Source: Serripes groenlandicus (lineage: Eukaryota > Mollusca > Bivalvia > Cardiida > Cardiidae). From it: 64,000 nt of DNA. The stretch lies in the NCBI GenBank assembly GCA_031761405.1, contig JASEVX010000011.1:21964003-22028002 (forward strand), read 5' to 3'. Made by a program: the position numbers and the translations under genes. The notes beneath the pieces are model-generated. The model ran no database searches, had not been told where the DNA came from, and was given only the letters and a program-made list of their open reading frames with translations. The stretch's first letter is position 1. Each line of letters starts with the position of its first letter. Below, piece by piece: positions 44,871-57,300 of the stretch.

Positions 44871-45245
44871 ATTAAAACCGTATGTGTTTGGGTACTCAAA
44901 AGAATAGCCTCACTGAGTAGATTACTTTGAGTACAGGGAACATGGGTTTGAGTGTCGAATAACAAATTTAGTACATGAAACATACCCACTTATCTTAACT
45001 CTTAGCACGCTAGCGACAGGTTTTGTCAACCGTTGATGACATTTGCAAACAGTTTGGATCCAGATCAGTCCCCACAAAACGCGCGGACTGATCTGAGATC
45101 CAAACTGTTTGTCACTCCAATTCAATTTCAGTAAACATTTGGGGAAAATAAATATTTTTTCAAAAATTTGCAGACGAAAATAATTTAGCATGCAAAGAGT
45201 TAAGCTCTTGTTTTTTATTTTTGTCCAGATAACATTTGCTAAAAG

Positions 45246-45326
45246 ATGATGAATGGCAATTCCGGAGTGATGGGTCGCCTCCTAGCCGACACAGCTGTGC
45301 TGAATAAAGGCACTGACGATGAACTG
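45246..45326 (+). CDS. ATP13A2/3-like: ATP13A exon 1 (cytosolic N-terminus)
   Basis: Acceptor TTTTTGTCCAG at 45228 indicates a preceding non-coding exon. ATG-ATG start, 27 codons ([20 protein letters not shown]), donor GTAAAG, phase 0. Weakly conserved, as expected for this end. Confidence 0.75.
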
Positions 45327-48300
45327 GTAAAGTTTAGAATTTGGCCATCCATTCCCACATATTACAAATCTGCAGCAGACGACTTTGAAAGCACCTCGGA
45401 AAATAATGTGAAAGATTTCCACAAATTGGCAGCAGAGGATTTTAACCCTTTCCCTGATACGACAATTCTGCAGCAGACGACTTTGAACATATTTTGTCAA
45501 AAAATAGAATATCTCTTTAATTGAATGGATAATCTATGACTTAAATTGGAAAACATTGTGGCAAAAGGAGAAATTGCTTGTTTTGAGTAATTTCTTCTTT
45601 TGTCACTATGTTTTCAGAGGCATCTATATGAGGGAAAGGGTTAAGATGAATCTTTGCAAAAATATGGAAGATCTGTAAATGAAATGTTATAATGATTGAA
45701 TAGTTGAGAACATTGTCTGAAAATTAAATAGTTATAATCCTTCATTTATAGTCTTTCCTTGTTTTTGCGTACTTGTTTTCAAAGAAGACTGCTGCAAATT
45801 TGCTGTATGTGGGAAAGGGTTAAAGGTGCTGAACTCCAGAGTATCTATAGATAGTATAGTAAAAGTTTTTAAAACTGTTCAAAAGATGACTTGGAATATT
45901 AAAATCATAATTCTGGGATAATATAAGAGTAATAATTTCCCTTTCCAGTTTCCAGTACTATAAACATCTAAATATTGATCGTCTATGTTTTATTTTTACT
46001 GGGTAGACATACCCAGTAAGATAAATTTTGAACATTTGCATGACTTTTAATCATGTTTCAAACTATTTATTATTAACTTTGTTGTCACAATTAACAATAT
46101 TTGCAGATGTTTCAACATTTCAAAATGTTGATCTCCATCTGGAGTTCAGCACCATTAAAGCACACAATATTCATGTTTACTATTTTGCTCCCACTTACAG
46201 CTATAAGAATACACCATTATGTGAGTGATCATCTAGGGACATTTGGAAAACGGTGTAACGGTTGTTTTTTTCATGCTTTGGGGCGATCAGGCAAGGCATA
46301 TTCCTTAGCCTAGTACTGGTTTGTTTGGACTACCTTGGTGGTGTAGTTAAAGAGTGTCGGGAGATCGCAGTATGATCCCTGACTGGGTCATTTGAAAGAC
46401 TTAAAAAATGGTAGTAATGGATTTCCTTCCTTGGCGTTTAGGATGTTGGGATTAGATTTACGACTAACTCACTCGTGTCAGGATAAATGGCCCAGGAAGC
46501 ACTGTGATATAACTGATAAAATGTTGAAAGAGGTGTAACACATCATGAACAAAATACCTCACTTTGATATATATACATGTATAATGTTGAAATATCTTTG
46601 AGCTATAAATCACCCTGAATACTATTCCCTTTAAAAAATTGAAGAACCATACAAAATGGGTGCCTTTTACTGCATGGTAACATATATCTGTCAGGGCATC
46701 ACTTCTTATTGTTATATCCAATATATCTGTGTTTACTTAACACTAGCCTGGTACAAGGAATTTTATTTTTTTATTTGGGTTTCAGCCCTTTTCAACAGTA
46801 TTTCAGTAATATCACGGCAACAGTTCACTTATTCATGATTCCTGGGTAAACAACCAGTACTAGGCTAGCAAATGTACCTTACCCAAGGGCACTCCATCAT
46901 GACAGCCATTCTGCGACTGGGGATTGAACCCAGATCCAAATCCCCAATGCTAACCACTCACCCACGGCGGAACCCTGTACCCAAAATACAAAGTTCTATA
47001 ATAATTAATTTTCTGTTAATAGCCTGGTCCCCAGCATACTGTAGTAAAGTAGTAAATGTACACTTAATTTTGCCAAAACTACAGCAGACCAATAGAACTT
47101 GATGTTTGGTGGAATCAATACTAAATAATGGAGCAAGATATTTTATGAGTTTCAAATGTTAAACCAGTTTAGTCGACTTTTTAATCCTTTCCCACATTAA
47201 GATGCTCTCTGACACCTATGCAGCAGAAACTTGTTCCAAAACGAGAAATTGCTCATAATGAGCGATTCCTCCTGTTGCCACAATTTTTTTCAACTCTTTT
47301 CAATGATAATATTTTCAATGTTATCAATTAAGATTTTCTCCCTTCTTAATCCTAGTCGTCTTCCGCATGTTTGTTGTATGTGTGATTCGGTTAATTTCTC
47401 TTGTCACTTGACCACTAATGAGAATATCACTTTTAGCTTACACTTATTGAAATATATCTTAATCATACAGAAACTCTAAAGTAATTAGTTTTCCTTCATC
47501 TATGAGTAAATTAATGCACAATGTTGTATGGCAAATCAACATCTAAGGTCATTTAGCATGCGTATAAAATAAAAAATAAGTAATATTATTCAGTATTTTA
47601 AGCTAAAATTAGATGAGGTGAAATGATGTAGCAAAAACGATATCTTTGTAATGGGATTAAAAATTATGATGTAATATAGATAGAAAAAGGTTAAAAAGCT
47701 GATTTTGTTTCCCAATGTAGAGTTGCCAAGGATACTGTGATAATTCCACCAAGAAGATCCTATTTTATCTACTAGTCGTGGTGACATTTGGGCTGGTCCT
47801 CCTTCTACTATACTGGAAACCAGAACTTGAATGTTACATCAAGAAATCCAAATGTGCTCTTTACAAGGCAGATGTGGTCCTTCTACAGGTAAGTTCCCGG
47901 CTCGGCCAACTTTCTTTCCGATGATTGACAAAAGTCAATGCGACACGCATCATTCGCAGCCAGTTGCTTGGGAAGATTGTTGTGCGGAGTACTGGTGTGA
48001 GAAAACCAGGAAATGCATGAGTAGGTGAACTGGCCGCCGTGATATTACTGAAAGATTGTTTAAAACAGCGTTAAACCCCAATCAATCAATCAATCAATCA
48101 ATTATACAGGTAAGTAAGAATAAGTGTATTGGGTTTGATCCCAGCCTGAAGTGATCATGGTTGAGTGTCCTTGGATTTTGAACAAGGCACAGTTTCAGTC
48201 TAAAGCTGGTTAACCCTTTCCCTCATACAGAACAAGCAATTTCTCCTTTTGCCACAATGTTTACCACTTTTAGTCATAGGTTATCCATTCAATTATAGAG

Positions 48301-51300
48301 ATTTTCTATTTTTTGACACAATATGTTCAAAGTCGTCTGCTGCATAATTGTTGTATGAGGAAAAGGGCTAACAGCCATCTTGTGCAGCAGTGCAGAACAG
48401 TTTGGACAAGTTTGATAGAAAGCTACTAAATAAACATTTGTGTGAAGTTGTTTTGAAATTGGGCCAGTGGTTAAGGAGATGTTTCAAGGTTTTTCTATTC
48501 TTAGCTCCGTCGCCATCTTGTGCAGCAGTGCAAGTTGTTTTGAACCCTGTCAATATGTTTTGCAATTAGTTCATCTGGTTTAGGGAGTAAAGTTGTTTGA
48601 AGGGAATACGTAAACAGTGGGACGGACTAATAGCCGCTGAGTGATCACAATATATCACTTAGAGAACTTTGTGCTAAGGTGAGCTTAAACTATACCAAAA
48701 TGGAACGAGATATCGGTGGAACGGATGGATGCTCCCTGAAGTATAGGGAGGACAGAATGGGGATACAGTATACTATATGTAGCAAAATCAATTAGCCTTT
48801 AGAAAGTAATTAGTAAGAAACACATGGATAGGAGTACTTGCCGCCATGATATAATTGATAAATTGAAAACGGCTTGGAACCCAAATCGTTCAAACTCTTT
48901 GTTGACTTTGAGCACATTTCAATTTTGTTTTTTGTTTCACAGGATTCCTTTGGGCAGAAGTATATCAGTGTTGTGAAAATCCTGAATGTTGCTGAAGAGT
49001 TGTAAGTGTATCTTATGTTTATAAATCTTTCCCTCATACAACAAATCTTCCACAGGTTCCATGGCTAGGTCATACCAAAAACTTTTCCTTTTTTCAAAAC
49101 GAGCAATATGTTTGAAGTCGTCTGCTGCAGAATTGTCAGATGAGGGAAAGAGTTAAACTCCTCTTCATTATTTATTTATTTATTATGTCTCCCCCATTAC
49201 ATGGGGGTGACATATTGTTTTTGCCCGTTCCGTCCGTCCTTCCTTCCGTCCTTCCGTCCGTCCTTCCGTCTGTCACACTTGTTTCCGCTCAATAACTGAA
49301 GAACGCTTGGGCGTAGGAACTTCATACTTGGTATGCAGGTTGGTCATGACCAGTAGCTGACCCCTATTGTTTTTGATAACAGAAGGTCAAAGGTCAAGGT
49401 CATGGTGACCTTGTGAGGTAAAAAATGGTTTCCGCTCAATAACTGAAGAACTCTTTGGCTGAGGAACTCCATACTTGGTATGCAGGTTGGCCATGCCTAG
49501 TAGAAGACCCCTATTGATTTTGAGGTCAGTACGTCTAAAGTCGAGGTCACAGTGACCATGAGCTTGAAAGGTCACAGTGACAATGAGCTGATAAATAGTT
49601 TTTGCTTGGGCCCAGGAACTTCATACTTGATGTGCAGATTGGTCACCACCAGCAAATGACCCCTATTAATTTTAAGGTCACTAGGTCAAAGGTCAAGGTC
49701 ACAGTGGTCAAGGTCACATCCGTCACACTTGTTTCCGCTCAATAACTGAAGAACTCTTGGGCATAGGATCTTCGTACTTGGTATGCAGGTTGGTCATGAC
49801 CAGTAGATGACTCCTATTGATTTTGATGTCAGTAGGTCAAAGGTCAAGGTCATGGTGACCTTGTGAGGTAAAAAATGGTTTCCGCTCAATAACTGAAGAA
49901 CGCTTGGGCCGAGGAACTCCATACTTTGTATGCAGGTTGGCCATGCCCAGTAGAAGACCCTATTAATTTTGAGGTCAAGGTTACAGTAACCTTGAGCTGA
50001 AAGGTCACAGTGACAATGAGCTGAAACATTGTTTTTGCTTAATAACTGTAGAATGCTTAGGCCATGGAAGTTAATACTTGGTGTGCAGGTTGGTCACCAC
50101 CAGTAGATGACCCCTATTGATTTTGAGGTCACTAGCTTAAAGGTCAAGGTCATGGTAACCTTCAGCTGAAAAATGGTTTCCTCTCAATAACTAAAGAATG
50201 CTTATGTTGAGGAACTTCATACCTGGTGTGCAGGTTGGTCCTAACCAGTAAATGACCTTTATTGAATTTGTTTGATTTTGTGGTCACAAGGTCAAATGTC
50301 GAAGGTCACGGTAACCTTCAGCTGAAAAATGTGTGTTACTCAATAACTCAAGAACGCTTATACCCAGGAACTTTATACTGGGTGTGCAGCTTGGTCCTAA
50401 CCTGTAGATGACCCCTATTGATTTTGATGTCAGTAGGTCAAAGGTCAAGGTCGCGGTGACCTTTGGCTGAAAAATGGTTTCCGCTCAATAACTGAAGATT
50501 GCTCGGGCCCAGGACCTTCATACTTGGTGTGCAGGTTGGTCACCAGCAGCAAATGGCCCCTATTGATTTTGAGGTCACTAGGTCAAAGACCAAGGTCATG
50601 GTAACCCTCAGCTGAAAAATGGTTTCTGCTCAATAACTGAGGATTGTCACTGTTGCTTCATCTCCAGTCCAAAACTAAAAAATTCATCTCCATCATTTCT
50701 TTTCCTCCCCTACGACCACACAAATGGGGAGACAAGCGCTTTTTCAAAAAAGCAATCTCTAGTTCAAAACTTCTTTTGGTCGAGCCCTGGTAGTTCTGTC
50801 GGTACAACATTCTTTCCGATGGTTGGCAAAAGTCACTGTGACAGGCATCATTCTTTTTTCACCAATGGGCTAGCAGTCTATGTGAAAGAGCAGCCAGTTG
50901 CTGGGAAAGTATGTTGTGTGGAGTACTTGTGTGAGAAAGTCAGGAAACATATGAGTAGGTGAACTGGCCGCTGTGATAAATTGTTGAAAATGGAGTTGAA
51001 CCCCAATCAATAAATCCACCAAAGTTCTTTAGGTCCACTGTAGAGACATTCTATTGTATACTTCCTAATTTACTATACATGTGATTGGAATATATAATGG
51101 GAGGTGACCAATCTAGTCGCCATTGTTGGTTCATGCCGGACATACTAATTTACTATATTATGCTGGGTACCAAACTACAATATTTACATTCGCCTAGTTC
51201 TTTGTATAGATAAAACTGACGTTCATTTTGCATGAACCGGTCGACCTTTCATGACCTCTGTAGGGATTATGACGTCATTGTTTATTTCAATAGCGTGACG

Positions 51301-54300
51301 TCATTTAACCAATGATATACGACGTTACAAATATCAGCTATTCATTTAAACAAACGTATGTTGTCGGTTACATTTATTTATTGTTATTAAAGACTTGTTC
51401 GCGAACACTTTTAGGTCGAAAAAAATAAAGTAATGAAAAGGGGAAAATGTAAATATAAGGATTGACTGTTATTTTTCGTGTGTTCATGCAGTATGAACGC
51501 TCGGCCGCGATTTTGCAAATTTTCCAAGAAGCGCTTCACGGATTTGCAAAATGGCGGCCGAGCGTTCATACTGCATGAACGCACGAAAAAGAACAGTCAA
51601 TCCTTAATTGTTGGTTCATGCCAGACATACTAATTTAGTATATTATGCTGGGTACCAAACTACATTGTTGGTTCATGCCAGACATACTAATGTATTATAG
51701 CATGCCAGGTACCAGACTAGTCAATATTGTTGGTTCATACCGGACATACTAATTTACTATAGGATGCTGGGTACCAGACTAGGGTTTGCATAGTCTGTCG
51801 GTCAAATTACGCTAAATACATCCGCTGACTTGCTGATCTATTTTACTATAGTCTCTAAAAAATCCTGTATAGAAATGAGTGTATACCATCACCAGAATGC
51901 ATTGAGTTTAAATGCATTGTGAATGTGTATAGGATGCACTGAAAATGATTGATTTGATCACTTTTAGTATTTGACCTTGTTTGAAAGTGAAAGTAGAGAA
52001 TGCTAAACACCGTTTTTTTCCGGGCCTGATTTGGTCCAAAATGACGGTTACAATTTTCGCCTGGTGAGTTCTTTCTTTCATAATGCATGACCCCACATTT
52101 TCTTTGGATTGTTTAGAAGCTAGGAGGTAACTCTTTTCAATGATATATGGTGTTCTACATGAGAAACGCTTAGAAAGTGTGAAAATTGAGGACTGAAACT
52201 GGTCGATTTACATTGAAGGATTTTTTTTGGTGTATGTACCTGTATGTATAAGATTTGGTGTATTTTCAGGACAAGTTGGTCAGATGCGTACAACAGAGAG
52301 GTCAGCTCACCAGAAAACACTGTGGACTTTGATGATGTCGCCAACCTGACTATCAAACAGGATGACACGATGATGTCTTGTTTCGATCATCAGTATGTCA
52401 GATATGTTTGGAAAGATCAACTTAAAACCTTTACAAAACTACTGTGAGTATATGAGTGTATACTAGTTACCGTTAAATTTGCCACATTCATATATTATTT
52501 GTTAACCCTTTCCCTCATATAGACACTTTCTGACGCCTCTGCAGCAGACAGCTTTTTGAAAACATAGTGACAAAAGAATAAATTGCTCAAAACAAGCAAT
52601 TTCTCCATTTGCCACAATGTTTTCCACTTTTAGTTGTAGGTTATCCATTCAATTATAGAGATTTTCTATTTTTTGACAAAATATGTTCAAAGTCGTCTGC
52701 TGCAAAATTGTCGTATGAGGGAAAGGGTTAAGCCTGTTCAACAGACTACAGTCAAACTTGTATTAAGCAGCCACTTCTGTTAAGCAGCCAACTTGTATTA
52801 AGCAGCCACTTCTGTTAAGCAGCCAACTTGTATTAAGCAGCCACTTGATGATTAACCAAAACAACAAGATTTTCTTTATTTAACTTGTATTAACCCTTTC
52901 CCTCATACGACAATTCTGCAGCAGACGACTTTGAATGTATTTTGTCAAAAAATAGAAAATCTCCATAATTGAATGGATAACCTATGACAAAAAGTGGAAA
53001 ACATTGTGGCAAAAGGAGAAATTGCACGTTTTGTGCAATTTCTTCTTTTGTCACTATGTTTTCAAAAAGCTGTCTGCTGCAGAGGCGTCAGAAAGCGTCT
53101 TTATGAGGGAAAGGGTTAACAGCCACCCATATTCAACAGCCAAAGTTTGACTCTCCCCTGAGTGGCTGCTTAAGACTGATTGACTGAACATTAGAAAGCA
53201 TTGTGGAATAAGTGAAAATTGTTCAACCCCTTCCATCTTGTAGTCGCATTTTAACACATCTGCGGCATACAACATTTGAAATCATGAGCTCAATTTGAGG
53301 ATTTTTTTCACCCCAAAATGTTTTGAGCTCTTTTTGATTAACATTCTCTCAGTTATAGAGGTTTACCATGTTTTTGCCTAAATGTTTTCAAAATCCTCAC
53401 TGCAAAAATTTTGTATACTGGAATTGGTACACAGCAAGTAATTTTTACATTAAGAGTCTATATCTCATTAACAAATTGATGCAATGCATTGGAACTGTAT
53501 ACAACTCTCCAGAACCATCACACATATGTAAATAATTAAGTAAGATAACTCTATCTTGCATATAATGCAAGTTATGGCCTTTTTTCGACTTATAACTTTT
53601 GATTAATGTTTTGTGTGTAACTACATTAGAGTCCATATCTCAGTAACCTCTCAATGCATTGCATTGAAACTTTATACAACCCTTCCCAACCATCACACTA
53701 ATGTAAACAATCAAGATAGACAATGGTTTTAGAGATCTCCTGCAGATGCGTCAAAATGTGTCTATATGTGGGAAAAGGGATTTAAAAAGCAAAGTCTACT
53801 TACTAAACATGGAAGAACCCTTAAAGCGTGAAAGGTGATGATTACAAATTGCAGGCTGACTGTTTGACTTTTTTCAGTGATTTGTCTTCCAATACAAAGT
53901 GTTCAGCTCTACATGAAAAACATGGTCTCAGTGCTAGTGAACAGGCACAGAGGTAAGTCTGCTCTACATTCTATAACCCATACTAGAGAACAAAATAAGG
54001 TGGAGTAAACTGGTCTTTTCTTAGCACTATCTCTCTTATTACTCAACTAAACCCTATGGTGTGGGTATCAAAAGAAACGTCTCACAACGAGTGTCAAGTA
54101 AAGATTAACGCCCCTTTTTAAGAGCTCTGCTTTCCCATAAGGAACTAAGTCTTGATTCTATATTGACTTTATCAAAATCTTCCCAACATAAGCAGTAGGC
54201 TGAGAGGCTAGTGTCGGGCATCTGGAACCGGAAGTTGCGACGGTCATGGCAGAGTGCCCTTGAGCAAGTTACAATTACAAGCCTAGTACTGGTCTTTTTT

Positions 54301-57300
54301 TTACCCAGGGATCATAAATAAATGAACTGTCGGCGTGATATAACTAAAATAATGTTGAAAACATCACACAACAAAGCAAAACTACAACAATTCTGCAGCA
54401 GACGACTTTGAACATATTTTGTCAAAAAACAGAAAATCTCTATTTAAAATTGAATGGATAACCTATGAGGAAAAGTGGAAAAACATTGTGGCAAAAGGAG
54501 AAATTGCTCGTTTTGAGCAGTTTCTTATTTTGTCACCATGTTTTCAAAAAGCAGAAAATGTCTATGTGAAGAAAATGATAAATCTTTCTCCTAAAATAAC
54601 ATATTTACATTTCTACGTCAAAAATCATTTATATATTTAGCTCAAAAGATAACATATACTGTTGTTGAATTTACATGGATTTGATTGAAAGGAATGAGAA
54701 AGAAGCAAACAGCCTATTTGAATCTTTCTCCTTAATAACATATTAACATTACTAAGTCAAAAAGCATTTATATATTTAGCTCAAAAGATAACATATATGG
54801 TGAATTTACATGGATTTGATTGAAAGAATGATGAAGAAGCTAACAGCCTTTTTAAGTCTGTCTCCTAAAATAACTTATTATACCCAACAAACGACTATGA
54901 TGTACAGTGTGTGTATACCACATGACTTTTACGTCATGAATGCTACAGTCGACAGAAATATTTTTCTTCGGTTTAGAAGTAAAAACAAAGGTAACTTTTT
55001 TATTTCTTCATCTTTTTTAATGAAACATGGCGCAGTCTACGCCGCTTACAGATCCCTATCTCCGGTTTTTAGTCCCCTACCGGCGTGCCGAAGGGGACTC
55101 TTAGGTTTGCACTCCGTCCGTCAGTCCGTCAGTCCGTCAGTCAGTCCATCTGTCAGTCAGTCAGTCAGTCCGGCAAATCAGTTTTCCGTACTTTTTTTCT
55201 ACATGCTTTGAGGTATTGAGCTGAAATTTTGTATATGCCTTTGTAATCATGTGTCACAGATCAAGTTCGCGTTTCATGGGATTTCGTCAATTTTTTTATG
55301 AGTTATGCCCCTTTTTGGACTTAGAATATTAATAAGTCAAAACGTGCAAACCGGTAGGGGATTATGGTATTGCTTGCAATCCTACAGTTACTTGTTCAAT
55401 GGAGTTTGATTAGTGGTTGAGTTTCTTCAAACACTTCGATGAACTTTTTCTCATAATTGATTGATATTATCGACAGCTGGAGCATTATCAAAACTGGATT
55501 TTGAGAACAGGTTTGTCGAAGTGTTTTAAAAAACTAGGCCACCAATCAAACTCCTGTAAAAAACCGGAGATAGGACATTGTAAGCGGCGTAGACTGCGTC
55601 ATGTTTCATTAAAAAGGGTGAAGAAATAAAAAAGTTACCATTGTTTAAACATTCTTATCAAGAGCAATTATGCTGTCTCACCATGCAAATATGACGTCAA
55701 AAGTCACGTGGTATATACACACTGTTGTAGTGACCCTGTGGTTGATCGTTGGGTTGGTCAGTTGGTCCGTTGCAATTTTCCTTGTCTGGATGGAGCATAA
55801 CTTTAAAACTACTGGATGGAATTTAATAACACTTCATACGATGATACAACACATTGGGAGGAAGTGCAGTGTACAGGCAACATAACTCTATTTTACCTAA
55901 TTACAGAGTTATTGCCCCTGTTAATTTTTCTTGACCAGAGAATAATTTTATAACTACGAGATGGAATCTAATAAAACTTCATACAATGGTAGAACACAAT
56001 GAGAGGAAGTGCAGTGTAAAAGAACCATAACTCTAATTCAGAGTATTACACAGTTATTGCCCTTTGTTACTTTTTGTTGCCCGTAGAATAACTTCAAAAC
56101 TACAAGATGGAATTTATTAAAACTTCATACAATGATACAACACATTGGGAGGAAGTGCAGTGTAAAAGAACCATAACCATATGGAGTTATTGCCCTTTGT
56201 TACTTTTTCTTGTCGGTAGAATAACTTTCATTGTCCTTTCTTACTTTTTTCTTGTCCGGAGATAATCTTAAAACTACAAGATGGAATTCAAGGTGGTTCT
56301 TTTCTTAATTTTTATCACTATCTTTCCTATCAGGGCGGCGTTCGGGGGTATTAATCACATTCAGTGATAGTTCTAGTATACATTATAACAACCAAAATCA
56401 TTTATATATACATGCTTAGCTAAACAGATAACACATAATGTTTAATCTACAGGCGTATAGTACATGGAGAGAACAGTATAGAGGTTGACGTCAAATCTTA
56501 CTGGAGGCTCTTCATTGAGGAGGTAAAAAAATGCTTTTTAACCCATTGCTTGATGACACCTATTTTAATAAGCGATTGTTCCCCTTTCCTTAGACTTTTA
56601 ACAAACCTTTATCAATAATTATCCTTCTTTTCATGCTGTTTGATTATGTACCTGCACATATCCCTAATTAGTCCCCGAAACATGCAAATACACTTGTATA
56701 AAATGGTACGTATTTGCACCAGATAGCATGGATGCTTTGGCAGATCTAAATCTTCACATGTAACAAGCTAAGTCCCAGTAGCATTGCAGGCAGTTTTTCA
56801 ATGGGTTGTAAGTTCAAATCCCAGCTTGGCTAACATTGATTCAGATGTTTGACAAAGTAAAGCGACAAGCACCATACGTCTTCCACCAACAGGCTAAAAG
56901 TCAATGTGGAAAAACAGCCAATTGCTTGCAAAGAATGTTGTGTGGAAAACTGGTGTGAGAAAGTCAGTAAAACACATAGGATGGTGAACTAGCTGCCATG
57001 ATATGACTGAAAAAAATGTTGAACTGCTTAACCCTTTCCCTCATACGATAATTCTGCAGCAGACGACTTTGAACGTATTTTTTTATCAAAACATAGAAAA
57101 TCTCTATAATTGAATGGATAACCTATGACAAAAAGTGGAAAACATTGTGGCAAAAGGAGAAATTGCACGTTTTGTGCAATTTCTTCTTTTGTCACTATGT
57201 TTTCAAAAAGCTGTCTTCTGCAGAGGCGTCAGAAAGCGTCTATATGAGGGAAAGGGTTAAAGCTCCAACCAATCAATCATTTGTCACAGACTTACTATGT

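Noticed and set aside
53879..54640. Possible extra gene from frame at 54419
   Set aside because: The frame is MITE sequence; the real exon of the region is the short ATP13A exon 5.
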